NCBI GenBank assembly: GCA_021443945.1
Contig: JABUSF010000010.1
Location: 138,343-144,218 of the forward strand
Reading direction: 5' to 3'
DNA: 5,876 bases
Source of the DNA: Ileibacterium sp.
Lineage (GTDB): Bacteria > Bacillota_I > Bacilli_A > Erysipelotrichales > Erysipelotrichaceae
Part shown: piece by piece, positions 1 through 5,876 of the stretch
Position numbering within the stretch: the first letter of the stretch is position 1
How the letters are laid out: each line of letters starts with the position of its first letter
Notes under the pieces: generated by a model
What the model was told of the DNA's origin: nothing
Seen by the model: the letters and a program-made list of their open reading frames with translations, nothing else
Databases searched by the model: none
Made by a program: the position numbers and the translations under genes

Positions 1-870
1 GATGAAGCCCATGGAACGCACTTTTACTTTGGGGAAAATATGCCCAAAAGCGCCATGGCCGCAGGTGCGGATATGGCCTCTGTTTCCATGCATAAAAGCG
101 GCGGAAGCCTGACCCAGTCCAGCTTTCTTCTCACAGGCAAAAAGATTAACTACGGATATGTCCGTCAGATCATCAACCTGACCCAGACCACATCCGGAAG
201 CTATCTTTTAATGTCCAGTCTGGATCTCAGCCGCCGCAATCTGGTGCGCAACGGCATCCAGGTGTTTTCCAAGGTATCTGAAATGGCGGACTATGCCCGT
301 CAGGAAATCAACGCCATCGGCGGATATTACGCCTTTGGAAAAGAGCTGATCAACGGAGATTCCATTTACGATTTTGACCCCACAAAGCTGTCCATTCACA
401 CCCGGGACATTGGACTGGCAGGCATTGAGGTCTATGACATTCTGCGGGACGAATATGACATCCAAATCGAATTTGGAGACATTGGAAACATTCTGGCCTA
501 CCTGTCCATTGGAGACCGGATTCAGGAGCTGGAACGGCTGGTCAGTGCCCTGGCTGAAATTCGAAGACGGTATCAGAAAAGCAGCAGCGGCCTCCTTTCC
601 CAGGAATATTTAAGTCCTGAAGTGGTCAAAAGTCCTCAGGAAGCGTTTTATGCTTCCAAAATCAGCCTTCCTTTAAAAGAAAGCACCGGCAAAGTCTGTT
701 CCGAGTTTGTCATGTGCTATCCGCCGGGGATTCCCATTCTGGCCCCGGGGGAGCGAATCACAAAGGATATTATCGACTACATTGAGTTTGCAAAAGAAAA
801 GGGCTGTTCCTTAACCGGCCCGGAAGATGCAGACATTGAATACATCAACGTATTGGAAGGAGATGACTGA
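1..870 (+). CDS. speA: Orn/Lys/Arg decarboxylase, probably biosynthetic arginine decarboxylase (5' truncated by window edge)
   Basis: Fold-type-I, PLP-dependent basic amino acid decarboxylase. It probably converts arginine to agmatine in the cytoplasm as the first step of this operon. The frame is open from base 1, so the first ATG at 40 is internal; 289 residues are visible of a family that is usually about 480-490 aa (Bacillus SpeA type), so roughly 200 N-terminal residues lie outside the window. The visible part opens with DEAHG (residues 1-5), whose Asp pairs with the PLP pyridine nitrogen. It continues to SMHKSGGSLTQSS (about 29-41), where K32 is the expected Schiff-base lysine. A C-terminal Orn/Lys/Arg decarboxylase domain follows, with the typical YPPGIPILAPGE stretch (about 240-251). 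The stop TGA is one base before the spermidine synthase ATG. Arginine as substrate is inferred from the adjacent agmatinase; sequence alone cannot exclude lysine or ornithine. Confidence 0.9.
   Translation, partial: DEAHGTHFYFGENMPKSAMAAGADMASVSMHKSGGSLTQSSFLLTGKKINYGYVRQIINLTQTTSGSYLLMSSLDLSRRNLVRNGIQVFSKVSEMADYARQEINAIGGYYAFGKELINGDSIYDFDPTKLSIHTRDIGLAGIEVYDILRDEYDIQIEFGDIGNILAYLSIGDRIQELERLVSALAEIRRRYQKSSSGLLSQEYLSPEVVKSPQEAFYASKISLPLKESTGKVCSEFVMCYPPGIPILAPGERITKDIIDYIEFAKEKGCSLTGPEDADIEYINVLEGDD
857..862 (+). promoter_or_regulatory. Ribosome binding site that fixes the speE start at 872
   Basis: AAGGAG lies inside the last codons of the decarboxylase gene, 9 nt before the ATG at 872. 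Two other in-frame ATGs exist: 827, deep in the upstream gene with no clear SD, and 863, which directly abuts the SD and is too close to use. Spacing therefore supports 872. It also implies that translation of the two genes is coupled. Confidence 0.75.
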
Positions 871-871
871 T

Positions 872-1726
872 ATGGATTTATGGTTCAGTGAATACCATGC
901 ACCGGACGTTCGTCACAGCATGGCCGTCAACCGGCATTTGTATTCCCAGAAAAGCAATTACCAGCAAATTGACATCTTTGACTCCAAAGCTTTCGGACGG
1001 GTTCTGGCGCTGGACGGCAATGTCATGCTTACCGAGCGGGATGAATTTATCTATGACGAAATGATCGTCCATGTTCCCATGTCCGTTCACCCGGATATAC
1101 GGGACGTTCTGGTCATCGGCGCCGGGGACGGCGGAGTGGTCAAAGAACTGACCCGCTACTCCTCCATTGAAAAAATCGATCTGGTGGAAATGGACAGTCA
1201 GGTCATTGAAGCCTGCCGGATCTACCTTCCGGAAAACGCCTCCAAGCTGGACGATGAACGGGTTCATATTTTTTATGACAACGCCCTTCGCTTCATCCGC
1301 AAATGCCATTGCGCCTACGATTTGATCATCGTGGATTCCATGGATCCCTTTGGACCGCTGGAAGGCTACTTTACAAGAGAGTTTTACGGGATTTGCTACA
1401 ACGCTCTTCGAAGTGACGGCATTATGGTCAACCAGCAGGGCAGTCCTTTTTTTCAGCATGATGCCCAGGCCATGACCAGAAGTCATCAGCGCATTGCCAG
1501 CACCTTCCCCATCAGCCGGGTGTATCAGGCTCATATTCCGACCTATGCAGCCGGATACTGGCTGTTTGGCTTTGCCAGCAAGAAATACCATCCGATTGAT
1601 GACTTCAAGCCCGAACTGTGGCAGTCCAGACATCTGAAAACGGATTACTACACACCCAAGCTGCACATCGGCTGCTTTTACCTTCCCGCCTTTTTGGAGC
1701 GGATGCTTCTGGAGGTGGAAGGATGA
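872..1726 (+). CDS. speE: Spermidine synthase-like polyamine aminopropyltransferase
   Basis: Transfers the aminopropyl group of decarboxylated S-adenosylmethionine to an amine acceptor, classically putrescine to give spermidine; cytoplasmic. The 284-aa length is normal for bacterial SpeE. A short N-terminal beta domain has GRVLALDGNVMLTERDEFIYDEM (about 42-64). The Rossmann methyltransferase-like core follows, with VLVIGAGDGG (79-88), the acidic VEMD (105-108), and the catalytic loop VDSMDPFGP (154-162), where D155 and D158 match the family's DxxDP aspartates. IPTYAAGYW (222-230) and the C-terminal YYTPKLHIGCFYLP (259-272) are also family hallmarks. Two motif positions differ from the usual consensus: GAGDGG for GGGDGG, and Met157 where Ser/Thr is common. 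Acceptor choice (putrescine, agmatine, spermidine) is therefore open. The stop overlaps the agmatinase start (ATGA). Its co-substrate needs an AdoMet decarboxylase, not present in the window. Confidence 0.92.
   Translation: MDLWFSEYHAPDVRHSMAVNRHLYSQKSNYQQIDIFDSKAFGRVLALDGNVMLTERDEFIYDEMIVHVPMSVHPDIRDVLVIGAGDGGVVKELTRYSSIEKIDLVEMDSQVIEACRIYLPENASKLDDERVHIFYDNALRFIRKCHCAYDLIIVDSMDPFGPLEGYFTREFYGICYNALRSDGIMVNQQGSPFFQHDAQAMTRSHQRIASTFPISRVYQAHIPTYAAGYWLFGFASKKYHPIDDFKPELWQSRHLKTDYYTPKLHIGCFYLPAFLERMLLEVEG
1711..1715 (+). promoter_or_regulatory. Ribosome binding site for the agmatinase gene
   Basis: GGAGG within the final codons of the spermidine synthase gene, 7 nt before the ATG at 1723. It selects that ATG over the in-frame ATG at 1618, which would add 35 residues read out of frame from speE and resembling no ureohydrolase N-terminus. 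Confidence 0.7.
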
Positions 1727-2604
1727 AGCCAAACATCGAAACGTTTATCGGCTGTGAGTCCGATTATAAAAGTGCCGGCCTGGTCCTGTTCGGAGCCCCT
1801 TTTGACAGCACCACCAGTTACCGCCCGGGGGCACGTTTCGGCCCATCTGCCATTCGGCATGAAAGCTTCGGTCTGGAAACATGGAGTCCTTATCAAAACC
1901 TGGATTTAACCGATGCATCCATTTTTGATGCCGGGGATTTGGAGCTTTGTTTTGGAAGCAGTCAGGCTGCCTTGCAGGACATTGAAGATTTTACCCGTCA
2001 GATTGTCAGAGACGGCAAAATTCCCGTCATGACCGGCGGGGAGCATTTGGTAACGTTAGGTGCTTTTAAAGCTGTCCTGGAACAATATCCAGACGTGCAG
2101 GTCATTCATTTTGATGCCCACGCCGATTTAAGAGACGACTATCTGGGCGCAAAGCTCAGTCATGCGTGTGTGCTGCGCAGGATTCATGATCTGATCGGCG
2201 ATGGAAAAATCCACCAGTTCTGTATCCGAAGCGGAGAACGCTCAGAATTTGAATTTGCCAGCCAGCATACCTGTATGCATAAATTTGACTTTTCAGGGCT
2301 GCGCCAAACGGTCAGCCGGCTGGCTGAGCAGCAAGTGCCTGTCTATTTCACCATCGATCTGGACTGCCTGGATCCATCCATATTTTGCGGTACGGGGACG
2401 CCGGAAGCGGGCGGTGTAAGTTTCAATGACCTGCTGGCCGCCATTCTGGAAACCGCCAAAACAAAAATTGTGGGTGCCGATGTCAATGAACTGGCCCCCA
2501 TGCTGGATGCCAGCGGAGCATCCACTGCTGCTGCCTGCAAAGTGGTCAGAGAGCTTCTTTTAGCTATTTGCCGCAGCCGGCAGGATTCAAAAGTGAACCT
2601 GTAA
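1723..2604 (+). CDS. speB: Agmatinase / ureohydrolase family (possibly N1-aminopropylagmatine ureohydrolase)
   Basis: Binuclear-manganese ureohydrolase of the arginase/agmatinase family; hydrolyses the guanidino group of agmatine to putrescine plus urea. At 293 aa it has the usual length. Metal ligands are all in place: H108 in TGGEH, D131, H133 and D135 in DAHADLR, D212 and D214 in TIDLDCLDPS. GTGTPEAGG (223-231) and GADVNELAP (251-259) are conserved agmatinase-type segments. The N-terminal FDSTTSYRPGARFGPSAIR (27-45) is the typical substrate-entry region. The chosen ATG overlaps the speE stop by 4 nt and has a good SD. Next to a presumed arginine decarboxylase, agmatine is the default substrate. 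In organisms where agmatine is extended before urea is removed, members of this family act on aminopropylagmatine instead, and this context would fit that too. Arginase or formiminoglutamase activity is less likely given neighbours and motifs. Confidence 0.92.
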   Translation: MKPNIETFIGCESDYKSAGLVLFGAPFDSTTSYRPGARFGPSAIRHESFGLETWSPYQNLDLTDASIFDAGDLELCFGSSQAALQDIEDFTRQIVRDGKIPVMTGGEHLVTLGAFKAVLEQYPDVQVIHFDAHADLRDDYLGAKLSHACVLRRIHDLIGDGKIHQFCIRSGERSEFEFASQHTCMHKFDFSGLRQTVSRLAEQQVPVYFTIDLDCLDPSIFCGTGTPEAGGVSFNDLLAAILETAKTKIVGADVNELAPMLDASGASTAAACKVVRELLLAICRSRQDSKVNL

Positions 2605-2643
2605 AAAATAAAAATAAAAGGAACGAAAGTAAGAGGAGTAAAT
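2605..2643 (+). promoter_or_regulatory. A-rich leader with strong SD between speB and the dehydrogenase gene
   Basis: The only real gap in the operon (39 nt). It is almost entirely purine/A-rich, with no inverted repeat or T-run, so it is not a terminator. GAGGAG at 2633-2638 is 5 nt before the ATG at 2644. The unstructured A-rich leader plus strong SD suggests independent, efficient initiation for the downstream pair. I see no convincing -35/-10 pair, so an internal promoter is possible but unsupported. Confidence 0.55.
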
Positions 2644-3903
2644 ATGAGCAGAGTTTTAATCATCGGATGCGGAGGGGTTGCCCAGGTAGCCATCCGGAAA
2701 TGCTGTCAGATTCCTGAAGTGTTCAGTGAAATCTGCATTGCATCCAGAACAAAGGAAAAATGTGACAAATTAAAAGAAGCCCTGGAAGGAAAAACAGAAA
2801 CAAAGATCACCACCGCCCAGGTGGATGCCGACGATGTCAGTCAGGTGATTGATCTGATTCAGGACTATCAGCCGGATCTGGTGATGAACATCGCTCTTCC
2901 CTATCAGGATCTGACCATTATGGATGCCTGTCTGGCTTGCGGTGTCAACTATATGGATACCGCCAACTACGAACCGGAAGATACAGAAGACCCCCAGTGG
3001 CGGGCCATTTATGAAAAGCGCTGCAAAGAAAAAGGCTTTTCCGCCTATTTTGATTACTCCTGGCAATGGGACTACCAGGACCGTTTTGAAAAAGCCGGCC
3101 TGACGGCTCTGCTGGGATGCGGTTTTGATCCCGGTGTAACCCAGGCCTACTGCGCCCATGCCAAAAAGCACCACTTTGATGAAATCGACACCATCGATAT
3201 TCTGGACTGCAACGGAGGGGATCACGGGTATGCCTTTGCCACCAACTTCAATCCGGAAGTCAACCTGCGGGAAGTCTCCGCTCCCGGCAGTTATATGGAA
3301 AATGGAAAATGGGTGGAAATTCCAGCCATGTCCATCAAGCGGGAATACAACTTTGATCAGGTGGGTCAGAAAGATATGTATCTTCTCCATCATGAAGAAA
3401 TCGAATCCCTGCAGGTTAATATTCCGGAAGCCAAACGGATCCGCTTTTTCATGACCTTTGGGCAGAGCTATCTGGATCATATGCGCTGTCTGGAAAATGT
3501 AGGCATGCTCCGGACCGATCCTGTCCTGTTTGAGGGCAAAGAAATTGTTCCCATTAAATTTTTGAAAGAACTCCTTCCGGATCCGGCCAGCCTGGGACCA
3601 AGAACCCATGGCAAAACAAACATCGGCTGCATTTTTACCGGACGCAAAGACGGTCAGGAAAAGAGCTACTACATTTACAACATTTGTGATCATCAGGAAG
3701 CGTACAAAGAAGTGGAAAGCCAGGCCATCAGTTACACCACTGGTGTTCCGGCCATGTGCGGAGCGCTGATGCTGCTGAGCGGTCAGTGGAATCAGACAGG
3801 CGTCCATACCGTGGAAGAATTCGACCCGGATCCATTCCTGGATGCTCTGGACAAATACGGACTGCCCAGAAGCGAAAACTTCAGCCCTGTGCTGGTGGAC
3901 TAA
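2644..3903 (+). CDS. Carboxynorspermidine/carboxyspermidine dehydrogenase (saccharopine dehydrogenase family)
   Basis: NAD(P)H-dependent enzyme that condenses L-aspartate beta-semialdehyde with a diamine: putrescine to give carboxyspermidine, or 1,3-diaminopropane to give carboxynorspermidine. It is related to Lys1 saccharopine dehydrogenase; cytoplasmic. The 419-aa length fits the family. The N-terminal Rossmann fold has VLIIGCGGVAQVA (4-16), followed by IASRT (32-36), whose Arg after beta-2 suggests NADPH preference. Then come NIALPYQD (82-89), MDTANYE (104-110) and LGCGFDPGVTQAY (157-169), all typical of this branch rather than of lysine-pathway enzymes, and a C-terminal TTGVPA (365-370). 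The decisive context is the NspC-type decarboxylase 6 nt downstream. Since upstream genes would make putrescine, carboxyspermidine is the likelier product; agmatine as acceptor (giving carboxyaminopropylagmatine) is an alternative. Literature names include CASDH/CANSDH; Lys1-like annotations as saccharopine dehydrogenase are misleading here. Confidence 0.9.
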   Translation: MSRVLIIGCGGVAQVAIRKCCQIPEVFSEICIASRTKEKCDKLKEALEGKTETKITTAQVDADDVSQVIDLIQDYQPDLVMNIALPYQDLTIMDACLACGVNYMDTANYEPEDTEDPQWRAIYEKRCKEKGFSAYFDYSWQWDYQDRFEKAGLTALLGCGFDPGVTQAYCAHAKKHHFDEIDTIDILDCNGGDHGYAFATNFNPEVNLREVSAPGSYMENGKWVEIPAMSIKREYNFDQVGQKDMYLLHHEEIESLQVNIPEAKRIRFFMTFGQSYLDHMRCLENVGMLRTDPVLFEGKEIVPIKFLKELLPDPASLGPRTHGKTNIGCIFTGRKDGQEKSYYIYNICDHQEAYKEVESQAISYTTGVPAMCGALMLLSGQWNQTGVHTVEEFDPDPFLDALDKYGLPRSENFSPVLVD

Positions 3904-3909
3904 ACGGCA

Positions 3910-5100
3910 ATGGAAGAAATGAAGCCATCTGAAATCTTTTCCAATGTGGACGAGCAGCTGCTGAACCATCTGGATGAGATTTCCACTCCCTGCTACATCA
4001 TTGACGAAGCCATGCTGGAAAGAAACGGGCAGATTTTAAAAGACATTCAGGATCAAACCGGCTGCAGAATCCTGCTGGCTCAGAAAGCTTTTTCCAACTT
4101 CGCCTTGTACCCGCTGCTGTCCAACTATCTGGCCGGCACAGAGGCCAGCGGGGTGTATGAAGCCCGGCTTGGCAAATGGGAGATGCCAAACAAGGAAGTT
4201 CATGTCTTTTGCGGAGCCTACCGCCAGGAGGAGTTTGTGGAACTGCTGGCGTATGCGGACCACATTGTTTTCAATACCATCAGCCAGCTGAAAAAGTTTG
4301 GCCCCATGGCCAAAGAGGCCAAAAAAAGCATTGGTCTGCGAATCAATCCGGAATGCTCCACCCAGGAAGGTCATGCCATTTATGATCCCTGCGCGCCCGG
4401 AAGCCGGCTCGGCGTGACAAGAGAAGTGTTCGACCGCCAAATGGATGAACAGACATTCCGCCTGCTGGATGGGCTCCATTTTCACACCCTTTGCCAGCAG
4501 GATGCTGCCGATCTGGCCACGACCCTGCAGGCAGTGGAAGAGAAATTCGGGGATCTTCTTCCTGCCATGAAATGGCTGAATATGGGCGGCGGACACCATA
4601 TCACCCGCACCAATTACAACCGGGATCTTCTCAAGCAGATTCTTGTCGAAGCCAAAGAAAAATGGAATGTCCAGGTCTATCTGGAACCGGGCGAAGCGGT
4701 GGCTCTGAACGCTGGTTATTTAGCCAGCCGGGTTTTGGATTTCACCGAAAACAGCGGGATTCAAACCGCCATTCTGGATGCCAGTGCTGCCTGTCATATG
4801 CCGGATGTGCTGGAAATGCCATACCGGCCTCCTCTGTATCAGGAACAGATCCAGGGTCCCTGTTCCTTCCGGCTTGGAGGGCCAACCTGTCTGGCTGGAG
4901 ATGTCATTGGAGACTATGACTTTTCCGCTCCTTTGAAGGAAAATGACTTGCTGCTGTTTGGCGATATGGCCATATATACCATGTGCAAAAACAATACCTT
5001 CAACGGCATGCCTCTTCCTGGCCAGTACCGCTACACAAAAGAAGGAGAACTGAAACCCATACGTCAGTTCAGCTACTACGACTTTAAAAGCCGTCTGTAG
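3910..5100 (+). CDS. nspC: Carboxynorspermidine/carboxyspermidine decarboxylase (NspC family)
   Basis: Fold-type-III (alanine-racemase-like barrel), PLP-dependent decarboxylase that removes the carboxyl group from carboxyspermidine or carboxynorspermidine to give spermidine or norspermidine. At 396 aa it is a full-length member. Visible motifs in order: STPCYIID (25-32) at the barrel entry, LLAQKAF (55-61) with K59 as the PLP lysine, FHTLC (191-195), NMGGGHH (224-230) for PLP phosphate binding, LEPGEA (258-263), and the C-terminal domain's PTCLAGD (325-331) with C327 as the likely active-site cysteine, then DMAIYTMCKNNTFNG (352-366). It follows the dehydrogenase by 6 nt in the same frame. No good SD precedes ATG 3910; ATG 3919 is an alternative start, so initiation probably depends on coupling to the upstream gene. 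It is the last gene before a strong terminator. Confidence 0.93.
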   Translation: MEEMKPSEIFSNVDEQLLNHLDEISTPCYIIDEAMLERNGQILKDIQDQTGCRILLAQKAFSNFALYPLLSNYLAGTEASGVYEARLGKWEMPNKEVHVFCGAYRQEEFVELLAYADHIVFNTISQLKKFGPMAKEAKKSIGLRINPECSTQEGHAIYDPCAPGSRLGVTREVFDRQMDEQTFRLLDGLHFHTLCQQDAADLATTLQAVEEKFGDLLPAMKWLNMGGGHHITRTNYNRDLLKQILVEAKEKWNVQVYLEPGEAVALNAGYLASRVLDFTENSGIQTAILDASAACHMPDVLEMPYRPPLYQEQIQGPCSFRLGGPTCLAGDVIGDYDFSAPLKENDLLLFGDMAIYTMCKNNTFNGMPLPGQYRYTKEGELKPIRQFSYYDFKSRL

Positions 5101-5132
5101 CCTTTCGAATCAGATCCTGTCCCCCAACTGCA

Positions 5133-5176
5133 AAAACAGCATTCCCTCCATCATCGATGGTCAGGAATGCTGTTTT
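5133..5176. terminator. Bidirectional intrinsic terminator between convergent transcription units
   Basis: A perfect 13-bp inverted repeat, AAAACAGCATTCC at 5133-5145 and GGAATGCTGTTTT at 5164-5176, encloses an 18-nt loop. The loop holds a second small hairpin, CCATC (5148-5152) with GATGG (5156-5160) around a 3-nt ATC. The A-run on the left arm and T-run on the right give a U-tract in either direction, so it can end both the polyamine operon (stop at 5100) and the transporter gene (stop at 5187). Confidence 0.88.
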
Positions 5177-5186
5177 CATTTGCCGA

Positions 5187-5876
5187 TTAAGAATGGGTTT
5201 CCTGCAAAACCTGATTTGGCGAATGCTTCATTTTCAGTTCCCAGGATGTTTTCATGCAGATCCAGATGCAGGATGCCGAAATCACGATCAATGCAAAGGC
5301 AATCCAGAAGGCACCCATATAACTGCCTGCGAAATCGTAAATCCAGCCAATCACCGTCAGCGATCCGGCTGCCCCCAGATTTCCAGCCATCATCACCGTG
5401 GGATACACCCGGTTGTAATTGTCCAGACCGAAAAAATGCTGGGTGAGCAAAACGATTCCCACCGCACCGACCGAGTAGCAGGCTCCGAACAGAAAGGCAC
5501 CGGTGGTCAGAAGGATGGATCCGGAGCCATAGACCACCAGAAACAGCCCGGCTGCCATAGCGGCCACCATCACCAGAACGGCTTTTACCTTCCCCACTTT
5601 ATCCGAAACGGCTCCTATGGTCAGTTTGGACAGAACGTTTCCGACCATTGCCGCGGAAAGAAGGCCTGCTCCCACCGTCGTTGAATAGCCAAGACTTTCC
5701 ACATAACCCGGAAAATGCTGGGTGTAGCTGGTTAAACAGCAGACAGCCAGTGAATAGGTGCAAAGGGAAATCATGCAGACCAGACTGATCTTTCCCGCTT
5801 CTTTCTTTTGGACTGGACTTTCTGTATGGACAGCAGACGGGGAGTCCTGTGTCAGAGGAAGGCTGTTCAGCTGATC
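5187..5876 (-). CDS. MFS transporter, C-terminal half (5' end beyond window edge)
   Basis: Membrane transporter of the major facilitator superfamily. The frame stays open to the right edge, so the ATG at 5774 is internal to the gene; 229 residues are visible. The first ~30 visible residues are polar (QKKE near 23-26), consistent with the cytoplasmic loop between the two six-helix halves. Six hydrophobic segments follow, at about 31-51, 65-90, 99-118, 121-147, 157-182 and 187-208, matching TM7-TM12. The loop after TM8 carries a motif-A-like GAVSDKVGKVKA (88-99). The protein ends with a short polar cytoplasmic tail. FFGLDNYNRVYP (148-158) after TM10 is reminiscent of the oxalate/formate-antiporter-like branch, but the substrate cannot be called. 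It is convergent with the operon, so it is not co-transcribed and need not be a polyamine transporter. Confidence 0.85.
   Translation of the reverse strand, partial: DQLNSLPLTQDSPSAVHTESPVQKKEAGKISLVCMISLCTYSLAVCCLTSYTQHFPGYVESLGYSTTVGAGLLSAAMVGNVLSKLTIGAVSDKVGKVKAVLVMVAAMAAGLFLVVYGSGSILLTTGAFLFGACYSVGAVGIVLLTQHFFGLDNYNRVYPTVMMAGNLGAAGSLTVIGWIYDFAGSYMGAFWIAFALIVISASCIWICMKTSWELKMKHSPNQVLQETHS

Noticed and set aside
827..871. Upstream in-frame start at 827 or 863 for the spermidine synthase
   Set aside because: 827 would give a 44-nt overlap with the decarboxylase gene and an N-terminus unlike SpeE; 863 leaves no spacing after the AAGGAG. ATG 872 has ideal spacing.
1618..1722. N-terminal extension of the agmatinase from ATG 1618
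   Set aside because: The added 35 residues are speE read in another frame. ATG 1723 has a GGAGG at the right distance and the common 4-nt stop/start overlap.
878..1732. Antisense open frame (284 codons, - strand) mirroring the spermidine synthase gene
   Set aside because: Same cause: it tracks the sense gene almost end to end, resembles no known protein and has no independent ribosome binding site.
2605..2643. Possible internal promoter or attenuator between speB and the dehydrogenase gene
   Set aside because: The gap is only 39 nt, has no inverted repeat and no convincing -35/-10 pair with proper spacing; an A-rich leader with SD explains it.
2644..3903. Saccharopine dehydrogenase in lysine metabolism
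   Set aside because: The family fold matches, but the GFDPGVTQAY-type motifs and the adjacent NspC decarboxylase place it in the carboxy(nor)spermidine branch.
2770..3969. A long antisense open frame (399 codons, - strand) opposite the dehydrogenase gene
   Set aside because: It is a shadow of the + strand gene. The product has no recognisable motifs, there is no SD-supported start, and the sense frame is a clear full-length family member. The stop-free antisense frame follows from codon bias.
5157..5684. Overlapping + strand open frames downstream of nspC (about 175 and 88 codons)
   Set aside because: They run through the terminator and antisense to the transporter. The Cys/His/Pro-rich products are typical of reversed transmembrane coding sequence, and no start signal is seen.

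Overview
The window is most of a polyamine biosynthesis operon on the + strand (positions 1-5100), followed by a convergent transporter gene on the - strand. It looks like chromosomal DNA of a low-to-mid GC Firmicute, most likely a gut-type Clostridia member. The evidence for this is strong GGAGG-type ribosome binding sites, tightly packed or overlapping genes, a fold-type-I (Bacillus-like) Orn/Lys/Arg decarboxylase, and a clostridial-looking pairing of agmatinase with the carboxyspermidine enzymes. The taxon is an inference; no rRNA or other marker is present. I see no mobile element, CRISPR array, tRNA or rRNA.

Layout: (1) 1-870, the C-terminal two thirds of a PLP-dependent amino acid decarboxylase, probably arginine decarboxylase, cut by the left edge; (2) 872-1726, spermidine synthase-like aminopropyltransferase; (3) 1723-2604, agmatinase/ureohydrolase; (4) 2644-3903, a saccharopine-dehydrogenase-family carboxy(nor)spermidine dehydrogenase; (5) 3910-5100, carboxy(nor)spermidine decarboxylase (NspC family); (6) a perfect 13-bp inverted repeat at 5133-5176 acting as a shared bidirectional terminator; (7) 5187-5876 on the - strand, the C-terminal half of an MFS transporter, cut by the right edge. 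Gene spacing on the + strand is 1 nt, a 4-nt overlap, 39 nt and 6 nt, so the five genes are almost certainly co-transcribed. The promoter lies left of the window.

How the genes work together: the decarboxylase would make agmatine from arginine, and the ureohydrolase would turn agmatine into putrescine plus urea. Two routes to a triamine then sit side by side. One is aminopropyl transfer from decarboxylated S-adenosylmethionine (the SpeE homolog). The other is reductive condensation with aspartate semialdehyde followed by decarboxylation (dehydrogenase plus NspC). Having both in one operon is the main point of interest. They may be redundant, act in sequence to make a longer polyamine such as spermine, or work on agmatine with the ureohydrolase acting last. 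No S-adenosylmethionine decarboxylase (speD), which the SpeE route needs, is in the window. The components belong to known families; what is unresolved is substrate order and end product.
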